42,225 nt of DNA. It comes from an uncultured Burkholderiales bacterium. Lineage in GTDB: Bacteria; Pseudomonadota; Gammaproteobacteria; Burkholderiales; Burkholderiaceae_E. Positions 34,049-42,225 of the stretch are shown here, one piece after another. The notes under the pieces were generated by a model, which searched no databases, was not told the DNA's origin, and was given only the letters and a program-made list of their open reading frames with translations. Both the position numbers and the translations under genes were made by a program. Location: NCBI GenBank assembly GCA_903903975.1, contig CAIVAS010000116.1, positions 1 to 42,225 on the forward strand, read 5' to 3'. Position 1 is the stretch's first letter; each line of letters begins with the position of its first letter.

Positions 34049-34510
34049 ATGGTTCGGCCCTCAGTGTCGCTGCGAGGCCGGGCGCTGCGTCTTCTGACGC
34101 AGCGCGATCAAAGCCGTCAGGAACTGAACCGCAAGCTTGCCCCGCACGCCGAATCTCCAGAGCAACTTGCCTCGGTCCTTGACCGCCTTCAGCAGGAAGG
34201 CCTGCTAAGCGAGGCGCGATTCGCAGAAAGCCTCGCGCGGCGACGGTCAGAGCGTTTCGGCCTTCGACGAATCGAGCAGGAGTTGCAGATGCATCGACTC
34301 GACCCGCAGATCAGCGACCCGGTTCTGGATGGTCTGCGCGCGACCGAGCGCGAACGCGCACTCCAGGCTTGGACCCGCCGCTTCGGCATCGCCTCGCAAG
34401 ATCCCACCGAGCGAGCACGCCAACAGCGCTTCCTCTCTCAGCGAGGCTTTACCTCCGACGCGATTCACTGGGTGCTTCGGCATGCCGGCGAGCATCGCGA
34501 TGAGGCCTGA
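34049..34510 (+). CDS. recX: Regulatory protein RecX
   Basis: Small inhibitor of RecA filaments, 153 residues, made of three-helix repeats. Seen: RALRLLTQRDQSRQELNRKLAP, LDRLQQEGLLSEARFAESLARRRSERFGLRRIEQEL, and RFLSQRGFTSDAIHWVL. ATG at 34049 is chosen; GTG nine bases upstream is equally in frame. It is 39 bases after recA and is likely induced with it through the LexA box. The stop lies in an 11-bp tandem repeat. Confidence 0.94.
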   Translation: MVRPSVSLRGRALRLLTQRDQSRQELNRKLAPHAESPEQLASVLDRLQQEGLLSEARFAESLARRRSERFGLRRIEQELQMHRLDPQISDPVLDGLRATERERALQAWTRRFGIASQDPTERARQQRFLSQRGFTSDAIHWVLRHAGEHRDEA

Positions 34511-34537
34511 CCAGCGCCTGACCAGCACCTGACTGAC
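34505..34537 (+). repeat. 11-bp tandem repeat spanning the recX stop
   Basis: GCCTGACCAGC occurs twice in direct tandem (34505-34515, 34516-34526), followed by a worn third unit ACCTGACTGAC. The TGA of the first copy is the recX stop codon. Confidence 0.85.
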
Positions 34538-34723
34538 ACCCAGGTCTGACCGGAAACCAGCCATGGCCGCTGTGATACAGTTCGCCGCCATCCGGCGCGA
34601 CGACGGCTAGCCCCGTTTGCCACGGCAAGCCCCCTTTGCCGATGTCTTCGAAGGACTCATGCTGGTGTCGCCAGGCTTTGGCAGCAGCGTGTGGTCAAGG
34701 CCAACTGAATCTCAAGGACCGCC
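34538..34723 (+). other. recX-sucC intergenic leader region
   Basis: No gene seen. It should contain the sucCD promoter; TGTGATACA (34571-34579) resembles an extended -10 without a good -35. GGCAA (34624-34628) can pair either with TTGCC at 34617-34621 or with TTGCC at 34636-34640, because CCCC-x-TTTGCC occurs twice. This could be a switchable leader structure, but no known riboswitch is recognised. Confidence 0.35.
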
Positions 34724-35893
<1,170 letters not shown>

Positions 35894-35917
35894 CCCACCC
35901 CATCCGGAGTCACTACC

Positions 35918-36799
35918 ATGTCGATCCTGGTCAACAAGAACACCAAGGTCATCACCCAGGGCATTACCGGCAAAACCGGGCAGTTCCATACCCGGATGTG
36001 CCGCGAATACGCCAATGGGGCTCAGTGCTTCGTGGCCGGGGTCAACCCCAAGAAAGCGGGCGAGGATTTCGACGGCATCCCCATCTTCGCGTCGGTCAAA
36101 GACGCCAAGGCGCAAACCGGTGCCAACGCATCGGTCATCTATGTGCCGCCGGCCGGCGCCGCCGCAGCGATCTGGGAAGCGGTTGAGGCTGACCTCGATC
36201 TGGTGGTCTGCATCACCGAAGGCATTCCGGTTCGCGACATGATCGAAGTGCGCGATCGCATGCGTGCGCAAAATCGGCGCACTTTGCTGCTCGGGCCGAA
36301 CTGCCCGGGTGTGATCACACCCGACGAAATCAAGATCGGCATCATGCCCGGTCACATCCATCTCAAGGGGCGGATCGGTGTGGTCTCGCGCTCCGGGACA
36401 CTCACCTATGAAGCGGTCGGCCAGCTCACCGAACTCGGTCTGGGCCAGTCCTCGGCAGTTGGCATCGGCGGCGATCCGGTCAATGGTCTGAAGCACATCG
36501 ACGTCATGCGCATGTTCAACGACGATCCCGAGACCGACGCGGTGGTCATGATCGGCGAGATTGGCGGCTCCGATGAAGAGACCGCGGCCCTCTGGATCAA
36601 GGACAACATGAAAAAGCCGGTCGTCGGCTTCATTGCCGGTGTCACCGCCCCCCCGGGCAAGCGCATGGGGCATGCCGGCGCGATCATCTCGGGCGGCAAA
36701 GGCACTGCGCAGGAAAAGCTCGAAATCATGGCGGCCTGTGGCATCACCGTCACCAAGAACCCCTCCGAAATGGGGCGGCTGCTTAAGGCAGCCATCTGA
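35918..36799 (+). CDS. sucD: Succinyl-CoA synthetase alpha subunit
   Basis: CoA-binding subunit, 293 residues. The phosphorylated histidine is H252 in [14 protein letters not shown]. The Rossmann part is seen as [12 protein letters not shown] and the ligase part as GPNCPGVI and [15 protein letters not shown] precedes the ATG. It pairs with sucC, with which it is surely co-transcribed. Confidence 0.99.
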   Translation: MSILVNKNTKVITQGITGKTGQFHTRMCREYANGAQCFVAGVNPKKAGEDFDGIPIFASVKDAKAQTGANASVIYVPPAGAAAAIWEAVEADLDLVVCITEGIPVRDMIEVRDRMRAQNRRTLLLGPNCPGVITPDEIKIGIMPGHIHLKGRIGVVSRSGTLTYEAVGQLTELGLGQSSAVGIGGDPVNGLKHIDVMRMFNDDPETDAVVMIGEIGGSDEETAALWIKDNMKKPVVGFIAGVTAPPGKRMGHAGAIISGGKGTAQEKLEIMAACGITVTKNPSEMGRLLKAAI

Positions 36800-36820
36800 C
36801 GGCAGACGAGGAGACAGTCC

Positions 36821-37531
36821 GTGGATTTCGCATCGCCGCTTTTCTGGGTCGCGCTCGGCCAGATCATCATTGCCAATATCCTGCTGTCGGGCGACAACGC
36901 GGTGGTGATCGCACTGGCCGCCCGATCGCTGCCGCCGCAGCAGCAGAAGAAGGCGATCGCCATCGGTTCGGGTGCGGCGATCGTGATGCGAATCCTCTTG
37001 ACGCTGGTGGCCGCGCAGCTGCTGTTGCTGCCCTGGCTCAAGCTCATCGGTGCGGCGCTACTGGTCTACATCGGCATCACCCTGCTGCTGCCGGAAGGCG
37101 ACGATGACGACGGCGATGCGTCGAAGGGCAAGGGGTCGATGGCCGCGGCGGTTCGCACCATCCTGATCGCCGACCTGGTGATGAGCCTCGACAATGTCAT
37201 CGCGGTGGCCGCGGCGGCCAAAGGCAACACCTTCTTGCTGGTGCTGGGCCTGGCGATCAGCATTCCGCTGGTCATCTTCGGCAGTACGCTGTTGCTCAAA
37301 GTCATCGAGCGTTTCCCCTTGATCGTCTGGCTGGGTGCTGCCCTGCTTGGCTATATCGCAGGCGAAATCGCCCTGTCTGATCCGGCGATCGTGGCCTGGG
37401 TCGAGCAGCAGGCGCAAGCCTTGCAGATGTCTGCGCACACCCTCGGTCAGCTTGCCGGCCTCATCGGTGCGGCCTTCGTCATTGTCGTGTCGCTGCTCAT
37501 GCTCAAGCGGCACAAGGTCGCTGCGCTCTGA
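36821..37531 (+). CDS. TerC/YjbE-family integral membrane protein
   Basis: Protein of 236 residues with about seven membrane segments and the TerC-type acidic motifs: LSGDNAVVIALAARSLP near the N-terminus and its internal repeat MSLDNVIAVAAAAKGN. A short acidic loop (EGDDDDGD) separates the halves. Family members export metal ions such as manganese or assist membrane protein insertion; the substrate here is unproven. The GTG start has GGAG nine bases upstream. It follows sucD by 21 bases. The manganese riboswitch (yybP-ykoY) often found before terC genes is absent. Confidence 0.92.
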   Translation: MDFASPLFWVALGQIIIANILLSGDNAVVIALAARSLPPQQQKKAIAIGSGAAIVMRILLTLVAAQLLLLPWLKLIGAALLVYIGITLLLPEGDDDDGDASKGKGSMAAAVRTILIADLVMSLDNVIAVAAAAKGNTFLLVLGLAISIPLVIFGSTLLLKVIERFPLIVWLGAALLGYIAGEIALSDPAIVAWVEQQAQALQMSAHTLGQLAGLIGAAFVIVVSLLMLKRHKVAAL

Positions 37532-37546
37532 CCCCGACACCCGAAG

Positions 37547-37572
37547 CCGCCCGGTGCTCCACCGCCGGGCGG
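37547..37572 (+). terminator. Hairpin after the TerC-family gene
   Basis: CCGCCCGG (37547-37554) and CCGGGCGG (37565-37572) form a perfect 8-bp GC stem with a 10-base loop, 16 bases past the stop. No T-run follows, so strength is uncertain. Confidence 0.45.
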
Positions 37573-37637
37573 GTTCAGTGACCCGTTCGTGAGGCAGTTC
37601 CTGCCCTGAGCGCGAAGCGACCGCTAGATTCCTCCCT

Positions 37638-38459
37638 ATGGCTGGAATCGAAACTGCAACCTGGACCATTGAATCGCGCTCGGCGTATGCGCATGGCCTG
37701 CGTGCGGGTGCGGCCTTGCCCTGGGCCGCAATGTCCGACCCCGGTGGCGCGCGCCGACACAACGAAGATGCCTGGCTGACCGACGAGTCTTCGCGCGTCT
37801 TTGCCCTGGCCGACGGCATGGGCGGCCTGAATGCAGGCGAAATCGCCAGCGCGCTTGCGGTTCGCACCGTGACCGAGGTGGCGGCCGCACATCTCGATGC
37901 CGGTCTGCCGGCCGACCAGGCCCTCTCTCTGGCCTGCCTCGATGCTCATACCCGCATCAAGGAGGTGGCCCGGACACGCGCCGATTGCCTCGGCATGGGC
38001 ACGACACTGGTCGCGGCTGCCATCGATCACGACCGGCTCACGATCGCCCATGTCGGCGATTCTCGAGCCTATTTGCTGCGCGACGGGCGGCTGGAACGCC
38101 TGACGATCGATCACTCGGTCGGCCAGCAGATGCTGGAGGCCGGGCAACTGAGCGAAGCGCAGATCAGGCGCCTGCCAGCCCGGGGCATCCTGACCCGTGC
38201 GCTCGGCACCGATGCCACCGCCCCCTTGGCGCAGGTCATGGTGCTCGACTGGCATCGAGACGATCTGCTGATGCTGTGCTCCGACGGCTTGACCGACTCA
38301 CTGGTCGACCATGCACTCGAGTCGCTGCTGCATCAGCCGCAGTCCGAGCTGAACCACATCGCCGCCATGCTGGTCGATGCCGCCCTCGAAGCCGGCTGCA
38401 CCGACAACGTCACCGTCATTCTGGCTGGCGGACGACCCAGGCGACCGATCAATCACTGA
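37638..38459 (+). CDS. PP2C-family serine/threonine protein phosphatase
   Basis: Soluble metal-dependent phosphatase, 273 residues. Motifs: SDPGGARRHNEDAW (metal Asp context), FALADGMGGLNAGEIAS, GMGTTLVAAAID, AHVGDSRAYLLRDG, LTIDHSV, ILTRALGTD, LMLCSDGLTD and CTDNVTVI. These are the normal PP2C motifs with all metal-binding aspartates. The ATG at 37638 is used; M32 is an alternative start closer to the domain. It opens a group with an FHA protein, an adenylate cyclase and a phosphodiesterase. No Ser/Thr kinase gene is in the window. Its stop lies in a 13-bp tandem repeat. Confidence 0.95.
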   Translation: MAGIETATWTIESRSAYAHGLRAGAALPWAAMSDPGGARRHNEDAWLTDESSRVFALADGMGGLNAGEIASALAVRTVTEVAAAHLDAGLPADQALSLACLDAHTRIKEVARTRADCLGMGTTLVAAAIDHDRLTIAHVGDSRAYLLRDGRLERLTIDHSVGQQMLEAGQLSEAQIRRLPARGILTRALGTDATAPLAQVMVLDWHRDDLLMLCSDGLTDSLVDHALESLLHQPQSELNHIAAMLVDAALEAGCTDNVTVILAGGRPRRPINH

Positions 38460-38472
38460 AATCAATCACTGA
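38448..38472 (+). repeat. 13-bp tandem duplication spanning the PP2C stop
   Basis: ATCAATCACTGA occurs at 38448-38459 and again at 38461-38472, period 13. The first copy encodes the last residues INH and the stop; the second repeats the stop in another frame. Confidence 0.9.
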
Positions 38473-38535
38473 GCGGCATTCGCCGCTTGCCTCGCTGTTT
38501 TCCCTATTTTCCAAGCTCCCGGACCCTGTCGACCC

Positions 38536-39144
38536 ATGCAGCAGCGCGAAACCACCGCCAGCCCCAAACTGCTGCTGAGTACCGCCTCACAGCAGCTGCG
38601 GCAGATCGTGATCGACAAGCCGCGGCTCACCATCGGTCGGCGGCCCTATAACGACATCATGCTCGATGACCTCACCGTCTCGGGCGAACACGCGGTGCTC
38701 TTGACCCGTGCGGGCGCAAGCGTGATCGAGGACCTGCGCAGTCGCAACGGCACGCTGGTCAATGGCGAACCGGTGATTCAGCGCGCCCTGCTGGATGGCG
38801 ATCGCATCGAGATCGGTATCTATCGGCTGCAGTACGTGATCGATCCGCTCACTCCTGAGGGCGACAGGCCGCCGGAGTGGGCCTGTGTCGAGGCCTTGTC
38901 GGGCGATGGCGCCGGCAAGGTGATTGCCATCGACCGCCCCATCGTGAGTCTGTCGAATGCCTCGGGCCAGGTCGCCGTGATTGCCCGGCGTCGCAACGGC
39001 TTTTTCATCACGCATCTCGAAGGCACGACCTTTCCGATGGTCAATGGCGAGCCGACCGGACTGATCTCGTGCTTGCTCAGAGCCGATGATCTGATCGAAC
39101 TCGCCGGAACCATCTTCCGCTTTTCATTCGAGCCGCCGTCCTGA
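38536..39144 (+). CDS. FHA-domain protein with a second, degenerate FHA-like domain
   Basis: Protein of 202 residues. The first FHA domain (about 20-95) has the phosphothreonine-binding residues GRRPYNDI, SGEHA and SRNGTLVNG. The second half (about 115-202) has the same strand pattern (GAGKVIAIDRPIVSL, ITHLEGTTFPMVNGEP, LRADDLIELAGTIFRFSF) but lacks the SxxH and SRNGT signature, so it may not bind phosphopeptides. No membrane segment. Together with the PP2C upstream it suggests phosphothreonine signalling that feeds the cyclase ten bases downstream. Confidence 0.92.
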   Translation: MQQRETTASPKLLLSTASQQLRQIVIDKPRLTIGRRPYNDIMLDDLTVSGEHAVLLTRAGASVIEDLRSRNGTLVNGEPVIQRALLDGDRIEIGIYRLQYVIDPLTPEGDRPPEWACVEALSGDGAGKVIAIDRPIVSLSNASGQVAVIARRRNGFFITHLEGTTFPMVNGEPTGLISCLLRADDLIELAGTIFRFSFEPPS

Positions 39145-39154
39145 CGATTCAACC

Positions 39155-41134
39155 ATGTGGGTATTCGATCTCTCGTCGATGAAGACGCGTCGGCTCCTGC
39201 TCGGGCTGGGCATTGTCGCGCTTGCAGTGATCGCAGAGCTCACCCAGATGTCGCTGCCGATGGTCGATACCCTCGACCGCTTTCTCTACGACTCGCGCAT
39301 GCGGCTGCAGCCGCCCAAACCGAGTAGCCGGATCGTCATCGTTGATATCGACGAGAAGAGCCTCGCCGCTCAAGGCCGGTGGCCCTGGTCGCGAGAGCAG
39401 GTCGCCCGGCTGACGCAGATCCTCGCCAAAGAAGGCGGCGCACGCGCGATCGGTTTCGACCTGGTCTTCGCCGAGCCGCAGCCGCATTCCGATTCGGTGC
39501 TGGCCAAGGCCTTTGCCAATGCGCCGGTGGCGCTTGGTTACTACTTCTCCAGCGAAGTGGGCGCCTTCTCATCCGGGCAGCTGCCTCAGCCTGTCTGGCC
39601 AGCGGCCACACTGCGTGAACAGGGCTTCAGCGTGACCAGTTGGGCAGGCTATGGGGCCAACGTCGCGCCGCTGGCCCGGGCCGCGCGCAATGCCGGCTTC
39701 TTCAATCCGATGGTCGATCGCGACGGCGTCGTGCGCTCCCTGCCGCTGCTGGCTGAGCATCGCGACCAGCTCTACGAGTCGCTCGCGGTCTCGGTGCTGC
39801 GAATCTATTTCGGCAATGCGCCGCTGACCTTGCATGGCGAGGGCGATCAGGCCGACAGCATTGGCTTCGGTGCCTCGGGCGCCCAGGCGCGCATCCCGAT
39901 CTCGGTCGGCACCACCGCACTGGTGCCCTTCCAGGGACGCGGCGGCGCGGCTTCGTCGCGCTTTCGCTATGTCTCTGCCACCGATGTGCTCGAGGGCCGA
40001 GTCGAGCCGCGGCTCTTTCAGGATCGGATCGTACTGGTGGGCACTTCGGCACCGGGCCTGACCGATCTGCGCGCAACGCCGGTGAGCGAGGTGTATCCCG
40101 GTGTCGAAGTTCATGCGTCGCTGATCGCAGGCGCGCTTGAAGGCACGATCCACAGACGTCCTCCCGAAGCACCACTGGTGTCAGCGCTGCTCATCGGTCT
40201 GGTCGTAGGCTCCGCAGCACTGGCCATGACCGGCGCGGGTGTGGTCGGTGTCTCGGCGGTCACGCTGCTGGGCCTGTCGATCCTGATTGCCTGGAATGCG
40301 ATTGCCTATGCCAAGTTCGGCTGGGCCCTGCCGCTGGCGGCCGGCGTGGTGGCGCTGTGCCTGGTGGCGATCACGAACCTTGTGGCCGGTTATATCTCCG
40401 AGGGTCGATCGCGTCGTGCTGTGATCGGCCTCTTTGGTCAGTATGTCGCGCCGCAGCTGGTCGAGCGCATGTCGAACAACCCCGACAACTATCCGCTCGA
40501 CAGCCAGAACAAGGAGCTGACCATCCTCTTTGCCGATATCCGCGGCTTCACGCGGATGGCCGAGCGGATGGCGCCGCAGCAGCTTCGCGATTATCTCAAC
40601 CGCTTTCTGACTGAGATGACCGAGGTGATCCATGCCCATGACGGCACGGTCGACAAGTACATTGGCGATGCGGTCATGGCTTTCTGGGGCGCGCCGATGG
40701 ACGACCCCGACCATGCCGATCATGCGGTGGCCGCAGCGCTCGCCATGCAGCAGGCGGTGACCCGGCTAAATCGCGAATTCCAGGCGCTGGGCTGGCCTGC
40801 CTTGTCGGTGGGCATCGGCATCAATACCGGTGTGGTCCGGGTGGGCGACATGGGCTCGCAACTGCGTCGCGCCTATACCGTGATTGGTGACGCGGTGAAC
40901 CTGGCTGCCCGCATCGAGGGCCTGACCAAGCATTACCAGTTGCCGATCCTGATCGGTGAATCGACCTGCGCCGCGGTGCAGTGTGTGGCCCTGCAGTTCG
41001 TTGCGCAGTCCGCGGTGCAGGGACGCACCGAGACCATCGGCATCTGGCAGCCGGTGCCGGGTGTGGTCTCGCCCTGGCCGGCCACCGAACAGGCTCGCGC
41101 CGGGGTGGTCGCGCCCGCTGAGCGCATTGCATGA
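39155..41134 (+). CDS. CHASE2-domain adenylate cyclase (class III)
   Basis: Membrane receptor-type cyclase, 659 residues. Order: N-terminal membrane helix (RLLLGLGIVALAVIAELTQ), extracytoplasmic CHASE2 sensor (about 35-330; IVIVDIDEKSLAAQGRWPWSR, FDLVFAEP), three membrane helices (about 345-420), then the class III catalytic domain. Metal aspartates are D461 (FADIRGFTRM) and D505 (VDKYIGDAVMAFWG). K501 and T575 (AYTVIGDAVNLAARIEG) form the Lys-Thr pair that selects adenine, as in cyanobacterial CyaB1, so cAMP rather than cGMP is expected. The stop overlaps the phosphodiesterase start (ATGA), so synthesis and breakdown enzymes are coupled. The CHASE2 ligand is unknown. Confidence 0.95.
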   Translation: MWVFDLSSMKTRRLLLGLGIVALAVIAELTQMSLPMVDTLDRFLYDSRMRLQPPKPSSRIVIVDIDEKSLAAQGRWPWSREQVARLTQILAKEGGARAIGFDLVFAEPQPHSDSVLAKAFANAPVALGYYFSSEVGAFSSGQLPQPVWPAATLREQGFSVTSWAGYGANVAPLARAARNAGFFNPMVDRDGVVRSLPLLAEHRDQLYESLAVSVLRIYFGNAPLTLHGEGDQADSIGFGASGAQARIPISVGTTALVPFQGRGGAASSRFRYVSATDVLEGRVEPRLFQDRIVLVGTSAPGLTDLRATPVSEVYPGVEVHASLIAGALEGTIHRRPPEAPLVSALLIGLVVGSAALAMTGAGVVGVSAVTLLGLSILIAWNAIAYAKFGWALPLAAGVVALCLVAITNLVAGYISEGRSRRAVIGLFGQYVAPQLVERMSNNPDNYPLDSQNKELTILFADIRGFTRMAERMAPQQLRDYLNRFLTEMTEVIHAHDGTVDKYIGDAVMAFWGAPMDDPDHADHAVAAALAMQQAVTRLNREFQALGWPALSVGIGINTGVVRVGDMGSQLRRAYTVIGDAVNLAARIEGLTKHYQLPILIGESTCAAVQCVALQFVAQSAVQGRTETIGIWQPVPGVVSPWPATEQARAGVVAPAERIA

Positions 41135-41904
41135 AGTTCACGGTGCTCGGTTGCAGCGGCGGCATCGGCGGCACGGGTGTCAACGCCCGCACCACCTCGT
41201 TTCTGGTCGATGACGACATCCTGATCGATGCCGGCACCGGCGTCGAAGACCTCTCGGTCGAGGCGCTCACCCGCATCGACCATGTCTTTCTCACGCATTC
41301 GCATCTCGACCATATTGCGGCGCTGCCCCTGATGGTCGATTCGGTTGGCGCCCGCCGCAGCACACCGCTGATCGTGCATGCCTTGCCCGAAACCATTGCG
41401 GCCTTGCGCGCGCATATCTTCAACTGGGTGATCTGGCCCGACTTCACCGAGATCCCGCATTACGAGCGGCCCTGGATGGTCTTTGAGCCGATCACGCTCG
41501 GCGTCACCGTCACGGTGGCTGGCCGCTCGATTCGCAGCATCCCGGCCAATCACACCGTGCCGGCGCTCGGCTTTCATGTGTTCAGCGACGAGGGCAGCGT
41601 GGTGTTCTCGGGCGACAGCATTCCGACCGATGAATTCTGGCGAGTGGTCAACAGCATTACCGATCTGCGCTACCTGATCATCGAGACCGCGTTCTCCAAC
41701 AAGGAGCGCGATCTGGCGATCACCGCCAAACACCTGCATCCGATTGAGCTCGGCGAGCAGCTTCGCGCCTTGCGCCGCGAACCCGAGGTGCTGGTCACGC
41801 ATCTGAAGCCGTCTGATGCGGCGCTGATCGGTCGCGAAATCGAGGCCTGGGCCGGCCGTTTCAGCCCGCGTCTGCTCGAGCGCGGTCAGGTCCTCGACAT
41901 CTGA
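41131..41904 (+). CDS. Metallo-beta-lactamase-fold 3',5'-cyclic-nucleotide phosphodiesterase
   Basis: Predicted to hydrolyse cAMP, 257 residues. The metal motif is THSHLDH (HxHxDH) with further ligands in ANHTVPALGF, SGDS and THLKPSD. The sequence MKFTVLGCSGGIGGTG and the WPDFTEIPHYERP section fit class II-like cyclic-nucleotide phosphodiesterases of the MBL superfamily. Its translation is coupled to that of the cyclase by a four-base overlap, which supports the cAMP role more than the fold alone does. No signal peptide, so cytoplasmic. Confidence 0.88.
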   Translation: MKFTVLGCSGGIGGTGVNARTTSFLVDDDILIDAGTGVEDLSVEALTRIDHVFLTHSHLDHIAALPLMVDSVGARRSTPLIVHALPETIAALRAHIFNWVIWPDFTEIPHYERPWMVFEPITLGVTVTVAGRSIRSIPANHTVPALGFHVFSDEGSVVFSGDSIPTDEFWRVVNSITDLRYLIIETAFSNKERDLAITAKHLHPIELGEQLRALRREPEVLVTHLKPSDAALIGREIEAWAGRFSPRLLERGQVLDI

Positions 41905-41918
41905 CCGATCCTGTCGCA

Positions 41919-41981
41919 GGTGACGCATCGCGTCACCCGCTGCTGACAGAAATCGTCACCCGGGTTTTTCTGTGTCACCCG
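41919..41981 (+). promoter_or_regulatory. Hairpin and three GTCACCCG repeats upstream of pilA
   Basis: GGTGACGC-ATC-GCGTCACC (41919-41937) is a perfect 8-bp hairpin 14 bases past the phosphodiesterase stop. GTCACCCG occurs at 41932-41939, 41955-41962 and 41974-41981. The repeats lie about 70-120 bases upstream of the sigma-54 -24 element, where enhancer-binding proteins such as PilR usually sit. ACAGAAA (41946-41952) can also pair with TTTCTGT (41967-41973), which might end the upstream transcript. Confidence 0.55.
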
Positions 41982-42052
41982 CGTCAGCCACTGATTCAGC
42001 CTTGCATGCCGTTCATCTGCGCAAGCCGGGGTTTGAGTGAACAAGGTCACGC

Positions 42053-42068
42053 TGGCACGAAACCGGCT
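42053..42068 (+). promoter_or_regulatory. Sigma-54 promoter of pilA
   Basis: TGGCACGAAACCGGCT matches TGGCACG-N4-TTGCW with the essential GG (-24) and GC (-12) at the right spacing; only the two T before GC differ. Pilin genes of this type are commonly RpoN-dependent. The predicted start is about 68 bases before the pilA ATG. Confidence 0.82.
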
Positions 42069-42146
42069 ATGTATCAGGCATCCGCCGCGGTGGTCGCGAC
42101 GGTCGTTAAAGCCTGATGGCTCATCCTCGACTTCCTGGAGATTCAA

Positions 42147-42225
42147 ATGATCAAGCAAGTTCAAAAAGGTTTTACCCTCATCGAATTGATGATCGTCGTT
42201 GCGATCATCGGCATTCTTGCCGCAG
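42147..42225 (+). CDS. pilA: Type IV pilin (partial, N-terminus)
   Basis: Major pilin or close relative; only 26 codons are in the window. It begins MIKQVQKG, the short leader cut by prepilin peptidase PilD, followed by FTLIELMIVVAIIGILAA, the class IVa N-terminal helix with F1 and E5. TGGAG lies six bases before the ATG. A sigma-54 promoter lies upstream. Whether it is the main pilin cannot be told from this piece. Confidence 0.95.
   Translation, partial: MIKQVQKGFTLIELMIVVAIIGILAA

Noticed and set aside
36800-36820. Manganese (yybP-ykoY) riboswitch before the TerC-family gene
   Set aside because: Only 21 bases separate sucD and the GTG start; no room for the aptamer.

Overview
The window looks like chromosomal DNA from a high-GC betaproteobacterium, most likely of the order Burkholderiales. 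Pointers are the trimeric general porin with its MYGILD-type start, a Bug/TctC-type solute-binding protein, the runs rplM-rpsI-erpA, tyrS-dtd-glyA-nrdR-ribD-ribE, ribB-ribH-nusB-thiL-pgpA-pncC-recA-recX and sucC-sucD-TerC, and a type IV pilin with a sigma-54 promoter. I cannot name the genus. I see no rRNA, tRNA, CRISPR array, insertion sequence or prophage.

Layout. (1) 1-4241, minus strand: a dipeptide/peptide ABC uptake operon (M20 amidohydrolase, DppB-type permease, solute-binding protein, DppC-type permease cut by the window edge). (2) 4318-7580, plus: a cytoplasmic molybdopterin oxidoreductase overlapping a putative lipoprotein metallopeptidase. (3) 7724-14780, plus: three genes of a poorly understood peptide-ligation/cleavage system: transglutaminase-like plus GS-fold amidoligase (DUF2126), circularly permuted ATP-grasp fused to Alpha-E, and a second transglutaminase-like protein. 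The first two genes meet in a triplicated 36/37-bp repeat that carries the stop/start overlap. (4) 14846-17649: porin with a strong terminator, Coq7 ubiquinone hydroxylase and an OsmC-family protein. (5) 17709-21553: rplM-rpsI-erpA from a good sigma-70 promoter, convergent with anmK and a MepM-like endopeptidase. (6) 21808-32763: tyrS, dtd, then a ZTP (pfl) riboswitch before glyA, nrdR, the riboflavin genes interrupted by an antisense tctC gene, nusB, thiL, pgpA and pncC. (7) 32815-36799: LexA box, recA, recX, sucC, sucD. (8) 36821-41904: TerC-family membrane protein, then PP2C phosphatase, FHA protein, CHASE2 adenylate cyclase and a metallo-beta-lactamase-fold cyclic-nucleotide phosphodiesterase. 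(9) 41905-42225: regulatory region with direct repeats and a sigma-54 promoter, and the start of pilA.

How the parts work together. The ZTP riboswitch ties one-carbon metabolism (glyA) to purine/folate status. ribD, ribE, ribB and ribH cover most of riboflavin synthesis, but the GTP cyclohydrolase II half of RibB(A) has lost its zinc site, so a separate RibA is expected elsewhere. The cyclase/phosphodiesterase pair makes and destroys cAMP, and it lies directly upstream of a sigma-54-controlled pilin gene. The most attractive candidate for an undescribed system is region 3.

A second observation is that several genes (the DUF2126 gene, recX, the PP2C gene and, less exactly, recA) end in tandem duplications that include the stop codon.
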